Below, in pieces: positions 12,201 through 23,400 of a stretch of 64,000 nucleotides of DNA (the first letter of the stretch is position 1; each line of letters starts with the position of its first letter). A model generated the notes under the pieces. It did not search any database, was not told the origin of the DNA, and worked only from the letters and a program-made list of their open reading frames with translations. The stretch is from Tetrahymena elliotti 4EA. Taxonomy: Eukaryota > Ciliophora > Oligohymenophorea > Hymenostomatida > Tetrahymenidae. The stretch spans positions 124,001 through 188,000 of the forward strand of contig JH720360.1 of NCBI GenBank assembly GCA_000231825.2. Direction: 5' to 3'. The position numbers were made by a program, and so were the translations under genes.

Positions 12201-13505
12201 AAATAATGTTTTTTATTTTACTGATTTATCAAGTAAATATTTTTTTAAAAAATTGTTCAAAACATATTTTTTTAAAAAAATATTATTTAATTAAAAGAAA
12301 TCATATTGTATAATTTAAATCATAAATATTATTAGAAATAAATTTAACTTACTAATTAACATTTTATCAAAAATTTAATTTTATTTTAATAAATTTGAAA
12401 AAGGCATTTGTTTAAATTTTTTGGAAGTGAATAAACTGAGAATGTAGAAGTAGAAAAATCTTTAAATACAAACTTCGGAAATGATTTTTATACATTTCAA
12501 TAAATAAAGGAATTAAAGAATATTTATAATTCATAGGTTACTGAACCATAAGCTCCATTTAAAATTATTAGTAATTTTAAATAAACCCATACTCTAAAAG
12601 AAAACATTGATAAATCTCCTAAAAAATAATAACAAACTTAAACAGCAGAATAGAATATGAGTGACCTTAATTTCGAAATCAAATAGGGAAATAGCTTTTT
12701 TGAATAAAGTTAGTCTTTTCTTTTTATTTTATTTAATTAATCTAAAAAAAATATTTTATTAAAAATAATAACTTTAATAGTTCAAGAATTTGAGTTGGAG
12801 GAATCTTTAATAAAAAATACAATAAGTAAAATAAAAACTCTATCTGTTAATAAAGATAATTTAACAAACGATGCAATTAGTATCTCTGATCTTGTTATGA
12901 AAACTAACTCAAAGACAAATTTATAACCAGACGAAGAAACTCTTAATGTTACTTCCAATTTAATGAGTGACTTTATTATAAAAGAGAGTTAAAAATTTTA
13001 AAAACAATTAACAGCTAATTAAAAAATTTAAAATAAAGAAATAAATTCAGATCACAAGAAAAGTGAAGGTAACCTGTGCTTAGCTGATTAAAATATTAAA
13101 ATTAATTAAATCTTTTAGGAAATGTTTATGAATACTAACGGATAATTTATTTATGATAAGATTGAGGATTAATCTCAAGCATCTAATTTTTCTGCAGCTC
13201 AAAAACAATAATCCTTGTAAGAATCAGAATTAAACAAATGTTAAAAAAATAAATTGATTGATAATAGGTTATCAAAATAAAAAGAATTAGATTTCATTTT
13301 AAAAAATATTAAATTTATTTTTTCTAAATATGAATAGAGTTGGGAATAATCTTTTTCGCTTTTAACAGATTCAATTAAAAAGTATAGATATTACTATCCT
13401 ATGCATAATTATGATTTAATACTTAAAAATTATCAAACGTATTTAATTAAAAAGAAAAAAGGCTTAATCATCAATAACAGCATTGGTTTAAATAAAAAAT
13501 CTTGA
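9281..13505 (+). CDS. K2: cyclic-nucleotide-gated K+-channel-type protein with GNS filter, CNBD and zinc knuckle
   Basis: Tandem paralogue of K1 and same superfamily. It starts MSHRNNNYTSSEY and shares DKSCQKQLFQSRNLNVQNGL with K1. The membrane core runs from about 10060 to 11280. S5 ends at an intron near 10645. The pore helix SFHWAISNLTT is followed by a 314-nt intron (10856-11169) and then the filter TIGNSNS, lacking both Tyr and the second Gly of GYG. S6 ends ASYINQIGFIFQ. After an intron near 11343-11393 comes the C-linker (NHYLEKREVN) and a CNBD with cassette FGEVSFFAGTARTASAKT, Glu and Arg conserved. The CCHC knuckle is at 11989-12030. An AT-rich intron region (about 12150-12420) precedes a Ser/Asn/Gln-rich tail with DEETLNVTSNL, shared with K1, and the terminal YYYPMHNYDLILKNYQ. 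Stop TGA at 13503-13505. Splicing at 9600-10000 is unresolved. Conduction through this filter is uncertain. Confidence 0.87.
11989..12030 (+). other. CCHC zinc knuckle of K2
   Basis: Encodes CYSCQQKGHIIKYC, an exact CX2CX4HX4C, at the same place after the CNBD as in K1. Confidence 0.85.
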
Positions 13506-14031
13506 TAAAATAAGCAATTTTGCAAAAATATTTTATCTTTCTATTGTTTAATTTGTTTTTAATATATTTATTTATTTAAAATACAATCTACAAGTTTAAT
13601 AAAATCTTACAAAAAAAAATATTTTCCTTCCTTTATCATATAAAAATTGAGTAAAAATTAGCTGAAATTTAATCAAGTTAAGTTGGAAATATACACTGTA
13701 GTTAAATAAAAGTTTATATCATTCAATTTAAGTTGTTGGTAAAAAAATTTCATAATTTTCACTGTTTTAATCATGCACAAATTATAATTTGTAAAAATAA
13801 AATATTCATTTTAGATCAAAATTGGTTTTAATTAATTAAATCAAGGAAGAATGTTAAAGTTTTTAATTAATTAAATCAAGGAAGAATATTAAAGTTTTTA
13901 ATTAATTTTTTGTTATTCAGATAAAGATTGATAATAGGCTTAAGAAAGGGTAATCATATTTCAAATTAATTTTTTGTTTATCATAAAACAATTAATCTAG
14001 TAGTCTATAAATAAATTTATTTTAAAAAGAT
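13506..14031. other. Intergenic K2-K3
   Basis: AT-rich spacer with one local tandem duplication (see 13826-13909). No gene or RNA recognised. It must contain the K3 promoter. Confidence 0.5.
13826..13909. repeat. 35-nt direct tandem duplication
   Basis: A unit of about 35 nt containing ttaattaattaaatcaagg is present twice in a row, differing at one base (gaagaatgtt versus gaagaatatt), and the start of a third copy follows. It lies about 120-200 nt upstream of the K3 start codon. Near-identity suggests a recent slippage event. Confidence 0.9.
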
Positions 14032-17000
14032 ATGGGTGATATCAAAACAATCTCTAAACATTTGAACTATAATGATTCAGACTAAATCGGTATATCGATT
14101 GGGATATTTGAAGATAGTGCTATGAAAGGGTTGAAAGGTGATGAAGATCATATTGATAACAGTTGTAATAACTAAACATAAGAATGTGAAGCTGTAAAAA
14201 CTGGGTCAACTGAAAATATTCATATGTTTTTAGAAAGTGATATTAATGCTACTTAATATTTTGAGGGTAATAATGGGATCGAAAACTAATAGAAGTAGTG
14301 TTAGAATGTTGATGATAAAAAGATAGTTCTACTATGTGATGACGATAATAAAAAGGAAGTAGTTGGAAGAAATAATACTTGTCACAAAAGGAAAGAATAA
14401 AAAGAGGTAAGTATATGCATAAGAAAGAGCTCTTTTAGTCAACAAAGCAAGGTGAGTGAGAGTTAGAATGCCAATTTGTAGCGTTTAAAAACAAAAGGAG
14501 GCAATTAATTATAAATAATCTAAAAAAAATAGACACAATATTAATCAGATTTTGACATTAGTTGCTAAAAAATAGCTACAAAAGGGGATACAAATAAAGA
14601 ATCTAACTTAAGCGATAGTAAATATGAAACCAATCATCTAATTACTCACAATTTGATAGGAAGAAAGAGTGTTTTAAATTATTAAAAGGCTGCAAATATA
14701 GTGAATAATGTGATAAGTAAATCGTTGAATAGAGTATAAAGGATTGATAAACATGTAAAAAATTTTATACAGGCTTTGCAATAAAAAGTAATGAATAGGA
14801 AATTACCAAATTTATAAGAAAATCAAATTAGATTATTGGATGATGTTTCTTATTACTACCAAAAAAGGGCTAATGAAAAGCTAATAAATAAGTTTTTCAT
14901 CAAATTGTAGGATTTTGCTAACTTAAGAAATCCTCTTCCTGTATTTATGCCTACTAACCCTTTTAGAGTATATTGGGATATCTTTTAAACAATATTCACA
15001 TATTCTTTTTTATATATTTATTCTATCTTGATATTCTTTGCTTTTAAAGAGAGAGACACTGATTTTATCAAATAGTTTTTTTAGTACACATTCATGGTGT
15101 TTTTATTAGATGTTATGATTAATTTTAACACAGCATATTTTAATAAAGATGTAATTATAACAAAAAGAAAATAAATTATGTGGAGATATTTATCTTCTAA
15201 TGTTTTTTTCACTGATGCAATATGTCTAGTTATTATGGGATCTAAGGTTGTGTTGCAAAGTAGGGATTTGGTTTATAATCCTGACAGTGAATTATTCCCC
15301 TTTTTCATTAATTCTTTAGTTTTTCTTAAGTTAAATGGAATTAATCCTAAAAGAGAGAGATTTGGCTATGTCTTTACTCTAAGGGAAAATTAAAAACACA
15401 TTATGAGACTTGTTAATTAATTACTAAGTGTGGTCTGTGTTGCTCACACAGGTAATTTATTAAAATTTAGTTTAATTTTATTTGTAAAGCTTATATTATT
15501 TATTTGCTTAGATTTTAAAGAAAAAAATTTATTTTTTATGTAAAAAGTTTGCTTGGCTTGGTATACCTTAGGTGTTTATGAATATTAGAATGGATATTCT
15601 ACATCTTGGCTTTAAAAGTATTAATATGTTGATCACACTTATTTAGAATAGTATATTTTCTCTATATATTGGTCAGTAACAACTATGACAACAGGTAAGA
15701 ATTTTTGTGTTTCTTAATAAACAATTTTTATTTATGAATTATATTAAAGTTGGGTATGGTGATATAGCAGCAAGCAATCACGTTGAAGCTCTATTTATAA
15801 CGTTTTCTATGATATTATTTAGTTGTGTTTTTGCCTACTCTATTAATAATATTGGTTTTATTTTATAAGAAATTGAAAAATCTTCAAAGGATTTAAATGA
15901 CAATATAAGCACAATCTAAAGGTATTATTTTTTAAGAATTTTTGCATTATTGAAAGGATTATTTAAACTAAATACAAGGTACCTTAATAGAAAGAATGTT
16001 AATATTTAATTGTAAAGTAGAGTAAGGCATTACCTTTCCTTTTTGGCAGAAGAACAAAAAGATAGAGATTAACTTGCTGAGAATTAAATATTTTAAATTT
16101 TATCTAATAAACTCAGAAATGAAATAATTATTGAAATAAATTCAAGGATTTTAAAAAATTATTCAATTTTTAGTGCTAATTTTTCTACACAAACCTTGAG
16201 GAAATTAGTTTTTATAATGGAGGAAGTTTTAATTTCTCCAAATGAAATAATATTTGAAGAAGGAGAAAATTTTGATCAATCATTATATTTGATAGAAAGT
16301 GGAAACATAGAAATATATTAAGTATCTTCTTCTACTTCAAATTGTACAAGCCTTAATTAAAATAAAACCCATGTACTGTAATCATTGAATTAAGGAGCTA
16401 TTTTTGGAGAAATATCATTTTTTTCTGGTCTTGGAAGAAAAGCTAGTGCAAGAAGTACAAATTTATCAACGCTATATAAGATAAATAGAAGCTAATTCAT
16501 TGAGTTGATAAAAGAAAATTCGGAAGATTTTGAGCGCTTTAAAATGATGGAGGAACAAGTAAAATTCTAACAAGATCTCTCTATATTATTTATAGAATGC
16601 TATACATGTAAAACTATAGGCCATATATCTAGCTAATGTCCAGTTATTCACTCAGCTATTGATAAACAGTTTAAAATACTTAAAAATAATTTCAGTATTT
16701 TTCAAAATAGATCTGTTCACATCCAGAGAAAGTAGATATCTAGAAAGTCTAAGCCTTGGTAATTTTATTTATTTATCTATCGTTTTATCAAATTAACATT
16801 CAGATTGAGAAACTTATTTTTGGAATGTAAAAAATTTACACATCTGTATTTATTCTTTACTCTTAATGGAAGATATTTTATTAGTTTAATTGAATGAAGC
16901 TCATAAAAATTCAGAATCAACAATTACTGTTAAAAAAATATAATTTTAAAAGATGAAAATTTTATGACAGATTAAAAAAAAATAACTAATTAATAATTTT

Positions 17001-18809
17001 ATAAGTTTGCTGAAAAATATTTTTTATTTTTTAAATAAAAGGCTTGAAGTTTGCTTCAATTAAATAGTCAGCAAAACCTTGAAAGAATAATTAAGAAACT
17101 ATAATTCGTATACAGAAATAATATTTAAATCTGATGTAGAAATTTCTGAAGGTTGTAGTGAGGAGGAGGAAGAAGAAGAAGATGAAGATGATGAAAACTA
17201 AAGAAGTTCTGGAAATGAATATAATAGCTCTGATAGTGATACTTCTATCTCCTCAAATCAAGATTAAAGCTCTCTTTTTTAATAACAAAATGAAAAATAA
17301 TTTGTAAAAAAAGAAAAAAGTAACTCATAATAGTATGAAGTATATAAAAGCTTAAAAAGCTTAAAGAATTTTAAATCCTTAAAGACTGCCTAGAGGAAAA
17401 GTAAACACTAAAACAGAAAAAGTAAAAAAGATGATAGCTTAAAATAGGTTGCAAATATAAAGGAAACAGAAAATTTCCTCATTCTGAGAGATCTTTCTCC
17501 TAAATAAAAGACTTCTCATGAAGAAATTTATATGAACGATAAACTAAGTGATTATTCAAAAAGGGAAAGTATAGATAGAAATGAAAAAAAGTATGAAGAC
17601 TTTAAAGATTACATGTATCAACAATAATAAAACTTAGACTAAAATGATAATTAAAATGAATATAATAATATAAATAAATCTTTAAATTCTAGGAACCATA
17701 ATAATTCTCATTTGACTATACCTTCTCAAAAAGATGTATAATAAAGCAGTTAACTTGATAATCTGGATATCCCTAAAAAGAAGTATGCTTAATAGAAAAA
17801 CTATATATATGAAAAATCTATTAGCAATGAAGAAAGTAATTGCAATTCAAATTCGTTATTAGACGAATAGCCAATTAAATAACCTTAACCTTAGAAGCCT
17901 AGCGTTAAATCAAGAAAAGGTACTTTAAGGCCTTAAAAAACCTAGAAAGATATTAGAACCTCAGTGGATATTTTAGTTTCTAACACTATGTATAATGCAC
18001 TCGTTTCTTAAAGCGCTGCTATAACAAATACTTAAAATGAAATCAGCAGGCTTGAGAGTACAATTAGTAAATTAGAGGAAAGGTTTTCAGTCTTTAATTC
18101 TCATAACTTGAAGTCTATGAAAAGTATAGAATCCAGTTAACTAAACCGTAGAATTAGTTCTCAGTAAATTGCCTCTACTTTATTTCAAAAGTAGAATAAT
18201 GAATTTAGATAAAGTTAATTAGGCATAAATAACTTTAATACGCCTAATAAAAAACTAAGTGTTTACAAGGATAGTCATGAAAAAAAACAATCAAAACTAA
18301 GCATTGAAGTTTAAGGCTTACCATCCCATACAGAATTAAAGCAAGATGTGCTTTAGAATACTATGCTTGAAAAAATATATAAGATGCTGGATAGATCACA
18401 AGCAAAAGATATGTCAAACAGAGAGAGTTAGCAAATTGATGATTATAGTACAATAAACTTATATGTCACTTAAAATGTACTCAATAAATTTGATATGATC
18501 AAAAATTTTAAAAAGTTCTTTCCTCATAACAACTTCACTTCCATATTTAACAAACTTTATTCTAAAAAATTACTCTTTAAGAACAAAAAATCTAAAACAT
18601 AATTTCAAGTTTAGAAAACAAGAAGAAATAATATTATCCTTTAACTTAAAACTGCTAGAAAATCTATATTTTGCAATGCGATCTTACAAAAACCAACACC
18701 CTCTCAATTAGATTACAATAGCTATAAACCGACATTTTTATCATATGGCATTTCTCAAAAAAGTGAAACAATTTATCCTAAATTTCTTATCAGAGAAGCT
18801 TTTATTTGA
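14032..18809 (+). CDS. K3: cyclic-nucleotide-gated K+ channel with canonical GYG filter, CNBD, zinc knuckle and long acidic tail
   Basis: Single-pore voltage/cyclic-nucleotide-gated K+ channel of the EAG/CNG type. A long N-terminus (MGDIKTISKHLNYN) and S1-S5 lie in one exon up to an intron near 15451-15550. The pore is SIYWSVTTMTT, then a 55-nt intron (15695-15749), then VGYGDIAAS, the standard K+ filter. A C-linker (QRYLNRKNVN) follows a 57-nt in-frame segment near 15920-15977 that is probably an intron. The CNBD (about 16150-16550) has FGEISFFSGLGRKASARS, keeping Glu and Arg but with Lys for Thr/Ala. The CCHC knuckle is at 16598-16639. The region 16740-17090 is not resolved and includes introns. 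The tail has an acidic run of more than ten Glu/Asp near 17160-17200, then Ser/Asn/Gln/Lys-rich sequence, and a C-terminal block KKFFPHNNFTSIF resembling the motif of K1 and K2. TGA at 18807-18809. The most divergent and most conventional of the three. Confidence 0.9.
16598..16639 (+). other. CCHC zinc knuckle of K3
   Basis: Encodes CYTCKTIGHISSQC, an exact CX2CX4HX4C, placed after the CNBD as in K1 and K2 although the surrounding sequence has diverged. Confidence 0.85.
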
Positions 18810-20424
18810 CTTGATGAAAATATGTTAGTTTTCTCATGAAGTAAGTAAGAAGATCAATGAAATAAATTTTAATTAACTAAAATAATCTAATCTGTGTTTT
18901 CATAAAATTAAATAAAAATGTATTTATTAAGCAATAAAAATAAGAGTTTTCTTAATCAAATTAATTATTTTTCAAATAAATAAAAATTTATTTAACCTTA
19001 AAGAGCTTAAATTTAAGCATATTTCTTATGTTTATTTATTTATTGGTTTATTTTTTAAATTTTAGATTTATTCTAACTGAATTTTAATTTATTAATTATT
19101 GAAGTAAAAACATATCTAGAAATTTCATTATTCAAATTTCTTTTTAATAGAACTCAAATAATTTTTTATTGAGCTAATTCTTTACATTTTTGAAGTAAAT
19201 TTATTATTCATTCAATCATCTCAATCTACTTATTTTGCTAAACAAACTATTCATTAAATTTATTTTTTGATTTTCAAAAAGAAACTTTTCAAATAAATAA
19301 TTGTTTGATCAAAAACTATTCAAATGATTTAATAAAATTTTATTTATTCTTTTCTCCATCTATCTACTCATGCTAAAAAAATCAAGGTTAATTTTATTTT
19401 TCTAAAAAATAAAAATACTCTTCATTTTTTTGGATAGGTTATTTTTGTTAATGCAATTATTCAAAAACAATTTTATCAGTTTTTTTTAAGATTATTTAAA
19501 TGGATTTTTAATTATGGAGTTTATCCAAAAGATAATATTTTGAAGATAGAAATTAAAAGTAATTATTTTAATAATTATATTGTTATCACAAATTTTATTT
19601 ACAAAATTTCAAAAATAAAAAAATATTTGTGTTTATTCAGTTTTTTATTTTAAATTTTATTTTGAAAAAAGTTAATTTTTTAAATTATTTAGCATTAAAA
19701 AATTGCAAGAATACAATTTTTAGCATTAAAAAATTGCAAGAATACAATTTTTTTAATAACTTTTTAGGAGTTTATTTTTACTTTAAAATATGAGGAAAAA
19801 ATAATACAAAATTTATTTCTTTATTATCAATTTATTTTTTATGTTTTTTAAATTAGGGTACTATTATTATATAGTGCTCTTGAAGATAATTGATTTTACT
19901 TAAAAATGTTTGTATCAATTGATGACTATGGTCTAATCTTTTACTATTTTTAATTTATAAATGAGCTAACATCAAATTTTTTTTGCTATTACTCATCTAT
20001 TTTGTAAATTCTCGAATAATTTTGCATATTTAAAGAATTTTATTTCTTATGTTATGAGTTTTTTTTATTTTTTTTATCATTTCCTTATGGAAAAACGAGA
20101 TTAATGATGCTTGGGCTTTTTAGATCATGTTGCTTGAAGTCTCTAAATAGGTTATTTGTAGATGATAATTATAAATTTTATTTAAATTAATTTTCTTCAT
20201 TATCATTTAAATGTATTGAAGATCTTTAGAATATGCTTGAAGCCATTTTGAATTCTTTGTTTAAATTTTATTCATTTTCAAATGCTTAATTTTATTTAAA
20301 TTTCTAATACAGTAAAAGTTATTTTTTATTAGAAAGTTATTTATCTTTCTCTGATTCCAGCTTTTAATTTTTTTCTGTATTCTAGTTATACAAGGAGCTG
20401 ATATGCTCAAAAGTCTATTATTAA
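18810..20424. other. Convergent intergenic region K3 / double-CNBD gene
   Basis: About 1.6 kb between two converging genes. It is T-rich on the plus strand with no reading frame resembling its neighbours and no RNA gene recognised. It contains a perfect 31-nt tandem duplication (19688-19750). Confidence 0.5.
19688..19750. repeat. 31-nt perfect tandem duplication
   Basis: A 31-nt unit containing agcattaaaaaattgcaag occurs twice back to back with no mismatch, in non-coding DNA. Recent replication slippage is the simplest explanation. Confidence 0.92.
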
Positions 20425-23400
20425 TCACCTAAATATTCTGGAAATAGGTTAATTTGGTTTATAACTGCTTGGTGCTTTTATCCTTTTATCTATATTTTTA
20501 AAAAAATTGCAAATTAAAGAAATTAAATATGTTAGTTATTTATGGTTTACTTTTGAAGTTTCTTTATGCATTGAGTTTACTTCATTTTAGTTAAAAGATA
20601 TTGTTGATGCTTTTAATATAGCAGATTTTGGTCTAAATAATAATTTTTTTTGTTTATTTTAGCTTTAGCTGCTCAATTAAGTAGCACTAAAAGTGTTTTA
20701 TTAAGCATTTATAGAGCTAATTTACTCAGTCTATGAGAACTCTTACATTTGAGGGTTTGGAGTTTTATTTTCAATCTAAATAATTGCTGATTTTACTCTT
20801 TATTTAGATTATTCTGTTTAAAATTGTTTAAATCTATTTATAAATTCAATCTAAGCAGAAGCTAACTATCTTTTCTCCTCTACTAGGAAATTTGTTGATT
20901 AAATAGTTAATTATTGGTTCTAAAGCAGATGATAATAATTACTATTACTTTTAGAATTAGGAGAAAACCCATATGAATTATCATTAGTTGCTTATTAACT
21001 ATGTAAGGAACTGTATTTTTTAATTCTGTTTCCTGGAAAGTTTGAAGTTTTTAACTTTACTTTCTCATTTACATTTTAAAAATTATTTGGAATTTAGTAG
21101 CTGATTTGTGACTCCATTTTGGATTTAAAAGTATCTTAATTCTACTAAATTTTTCCTCTTGAAGAATTGAGATAAGTCATATAATTTCCAGATTTATTTG
21201 GGATACTATTTGAGTCAAAGTTAGGTTTCACATCCCCTACCTAAACCTAACTGTTTGTATTTTGATTCAAATTAGCTATCTAAGTTTATGACATCGTTGA
21301 GTAGTTTGGAAAGTAAAATGCAATAGAACTCTATAAATGATTCACTTAATTTTTATTGCTTCCTGAAATGTTGAATAAAGCATCTTAAATATTTATTAAT
21401 TTTTTTAAATTAATACTTCTTTGCTTTCTATTTGATTTTCTAAGCTACTCTTATAATTTTACTTTTTTTTAAAAATTAATTTTTTATTAATTTTGATTTA
21501 TTCGATTATGCATGTTGCCACTAAACTTTTCCTTTACTAAAATTCTAGGAGAATTACTTTCTAGGTTAGCAATAGTATCTGATTTTCTATATGATTAAAT
21601 ACCAGAATTTTAATTTAATGATTGTAAGAGGTTTATTTAAAATTTTGATAGCTTATCATTCTATTCTTCCATCAGTCTTTAGGTAGGAGAACCGTTTGGA
21701 AGTAGAATAGAACCCTCTTTATCAAGCTAATAATCAGATAATATATTCTAATTGGATATAATTTATCCAGGATATATCAAAGGAGCAGACCTATTTTTAG
21801 TGAGTCTCATTGTATTTGGATACTCTTTAACGGTTTTAATATTCTCTGTTTCTTCTTCATCTTCTTATATATTACAATCTAAGTTAAACTCTTTAATTGA
21901 AACTAAAGACTGAACAGCCTTAGGTGTTTATGATGGATATTGCTTGGAATGATATTCTTGAAATGATTTTCTTTCATCTATTTTATTGCTACTTTTTTTC
22001 ACTGATGGTGATTCTTCTTACTTAAAATTTGACAATACACTACTAGAATGAGTTTTTTATTTTTGGGATGGGCTAGCACTTTCTAATCAATAAAAAAAAA
22101 TTTAGTTTAAAATGATAAATATTACAAATTAAATTGAAATATTTAGATTGAATTAATTGCTCAAAAACTCATTTTGAAATGCCAAAAATATTTTTTATCT
22201 TCTTTCGAGATGTTTGCTTTTAAAAGCATCTATCATATAAAAATAGTATAGATATTTTGATCAATCATCCTTTCATAAATCTAAATATCAATTTTTAGAT
22301 ATTTCATTCTCTCAAGTAAAATCTTGACAATTTAATTTATTATTTAGAGTAAATAATTGAAAAACATATTATTTTGTTGATCAAGGAAGATAGGTTACAA
22401 ATTAAAAAAATAATTATTTTTTTTTTAAAAATGTGAATTTTATTTTTGGAAATTTTGATAAACTTAAAATATATATTTGAATGTAGATTAAAATTATTAA
22501 TTAAATCTTACTTAACCTATTCTAATTTTTTATACTTTGAAATGATTATAATCTTTATTGGGCTTTTTTCTTGTAGTCATCATAAAATAGATTTTATTCA
22601 ATTGGATTTTCATTTGAATAAAGCTCAGAACCTTTTTCCTTAACATACTATCTATTATTTTTGTTTGCAGTCATTATAAAATTTTAGGTAGTGTATAATT
22701 CGCTTGCTGACTAAGGTCTCTTTGATGAAAGATATTCATTTCTTTTTTGGGATATATTTAGCTATCCATCTTATATTTTAGTACTGCTATTAATATTTCT
22801 ATTGGAAGTAGAATCTTAACCAGTTTTATTAATATTGGAACTATCTTTTTTAGATTACATATCAACTAATTAAGAAAAATTTTCAACATCATATAATTTC
22901 CTTGGGGAAATAATTTATTTTTCTTAACAAAATTCAATAATCTTATCAATATCATCTACTCCACTTACTATTTAATTTGTATCTTCTTCATTAACGTTTT
23001 TAGTTTAGTTTCTTAAAGGCTATTCTAATTAATAGACTGTTGAATCTACTTTCTTTTTTTAATTAGCTCTCCATTCTTATCTTTGCATCATTCTAGTTGT
23101 AAAAAAATCTTTAACACTTCCACTTTAGCTTAAAATTAACCTAAATTCCTATTGTAAAAGTTATGTATTAAATTTATTTAAAAAAACAAAATTTAAATTA
23201 AAACTCCAGCTTTGATTCGATAAATTGTTGCAAAAGAAGACCTCACTCTTGCTGTATAAGATCTTTCGTTTTTATTATCCAACACATCTTCTTCACCAAA
23301 AAACTAACCATCTGAAATAGATGAAATCTTTTTTAATAAAATTCTTCAGTATTTGATTAAGTTTTAATAATAAATTTACAGTTCTATTCTTAGATTTAGT

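Noticed and set aside
15178..15393. Standard-code ORF starting MWRYLSSNVFF
   Set aside because: It is an internal piece of K3 (S2-S5 region) cut at TAA codons that are Gln in this organism; not a separate gene.
22446..22643. Plus-strand ORF starting MEILINLKYIF
   Set aside because: It lies antisense to the double-CNBD gene, where the minus-strand frame has conserved domain sequence upstream and downstream.
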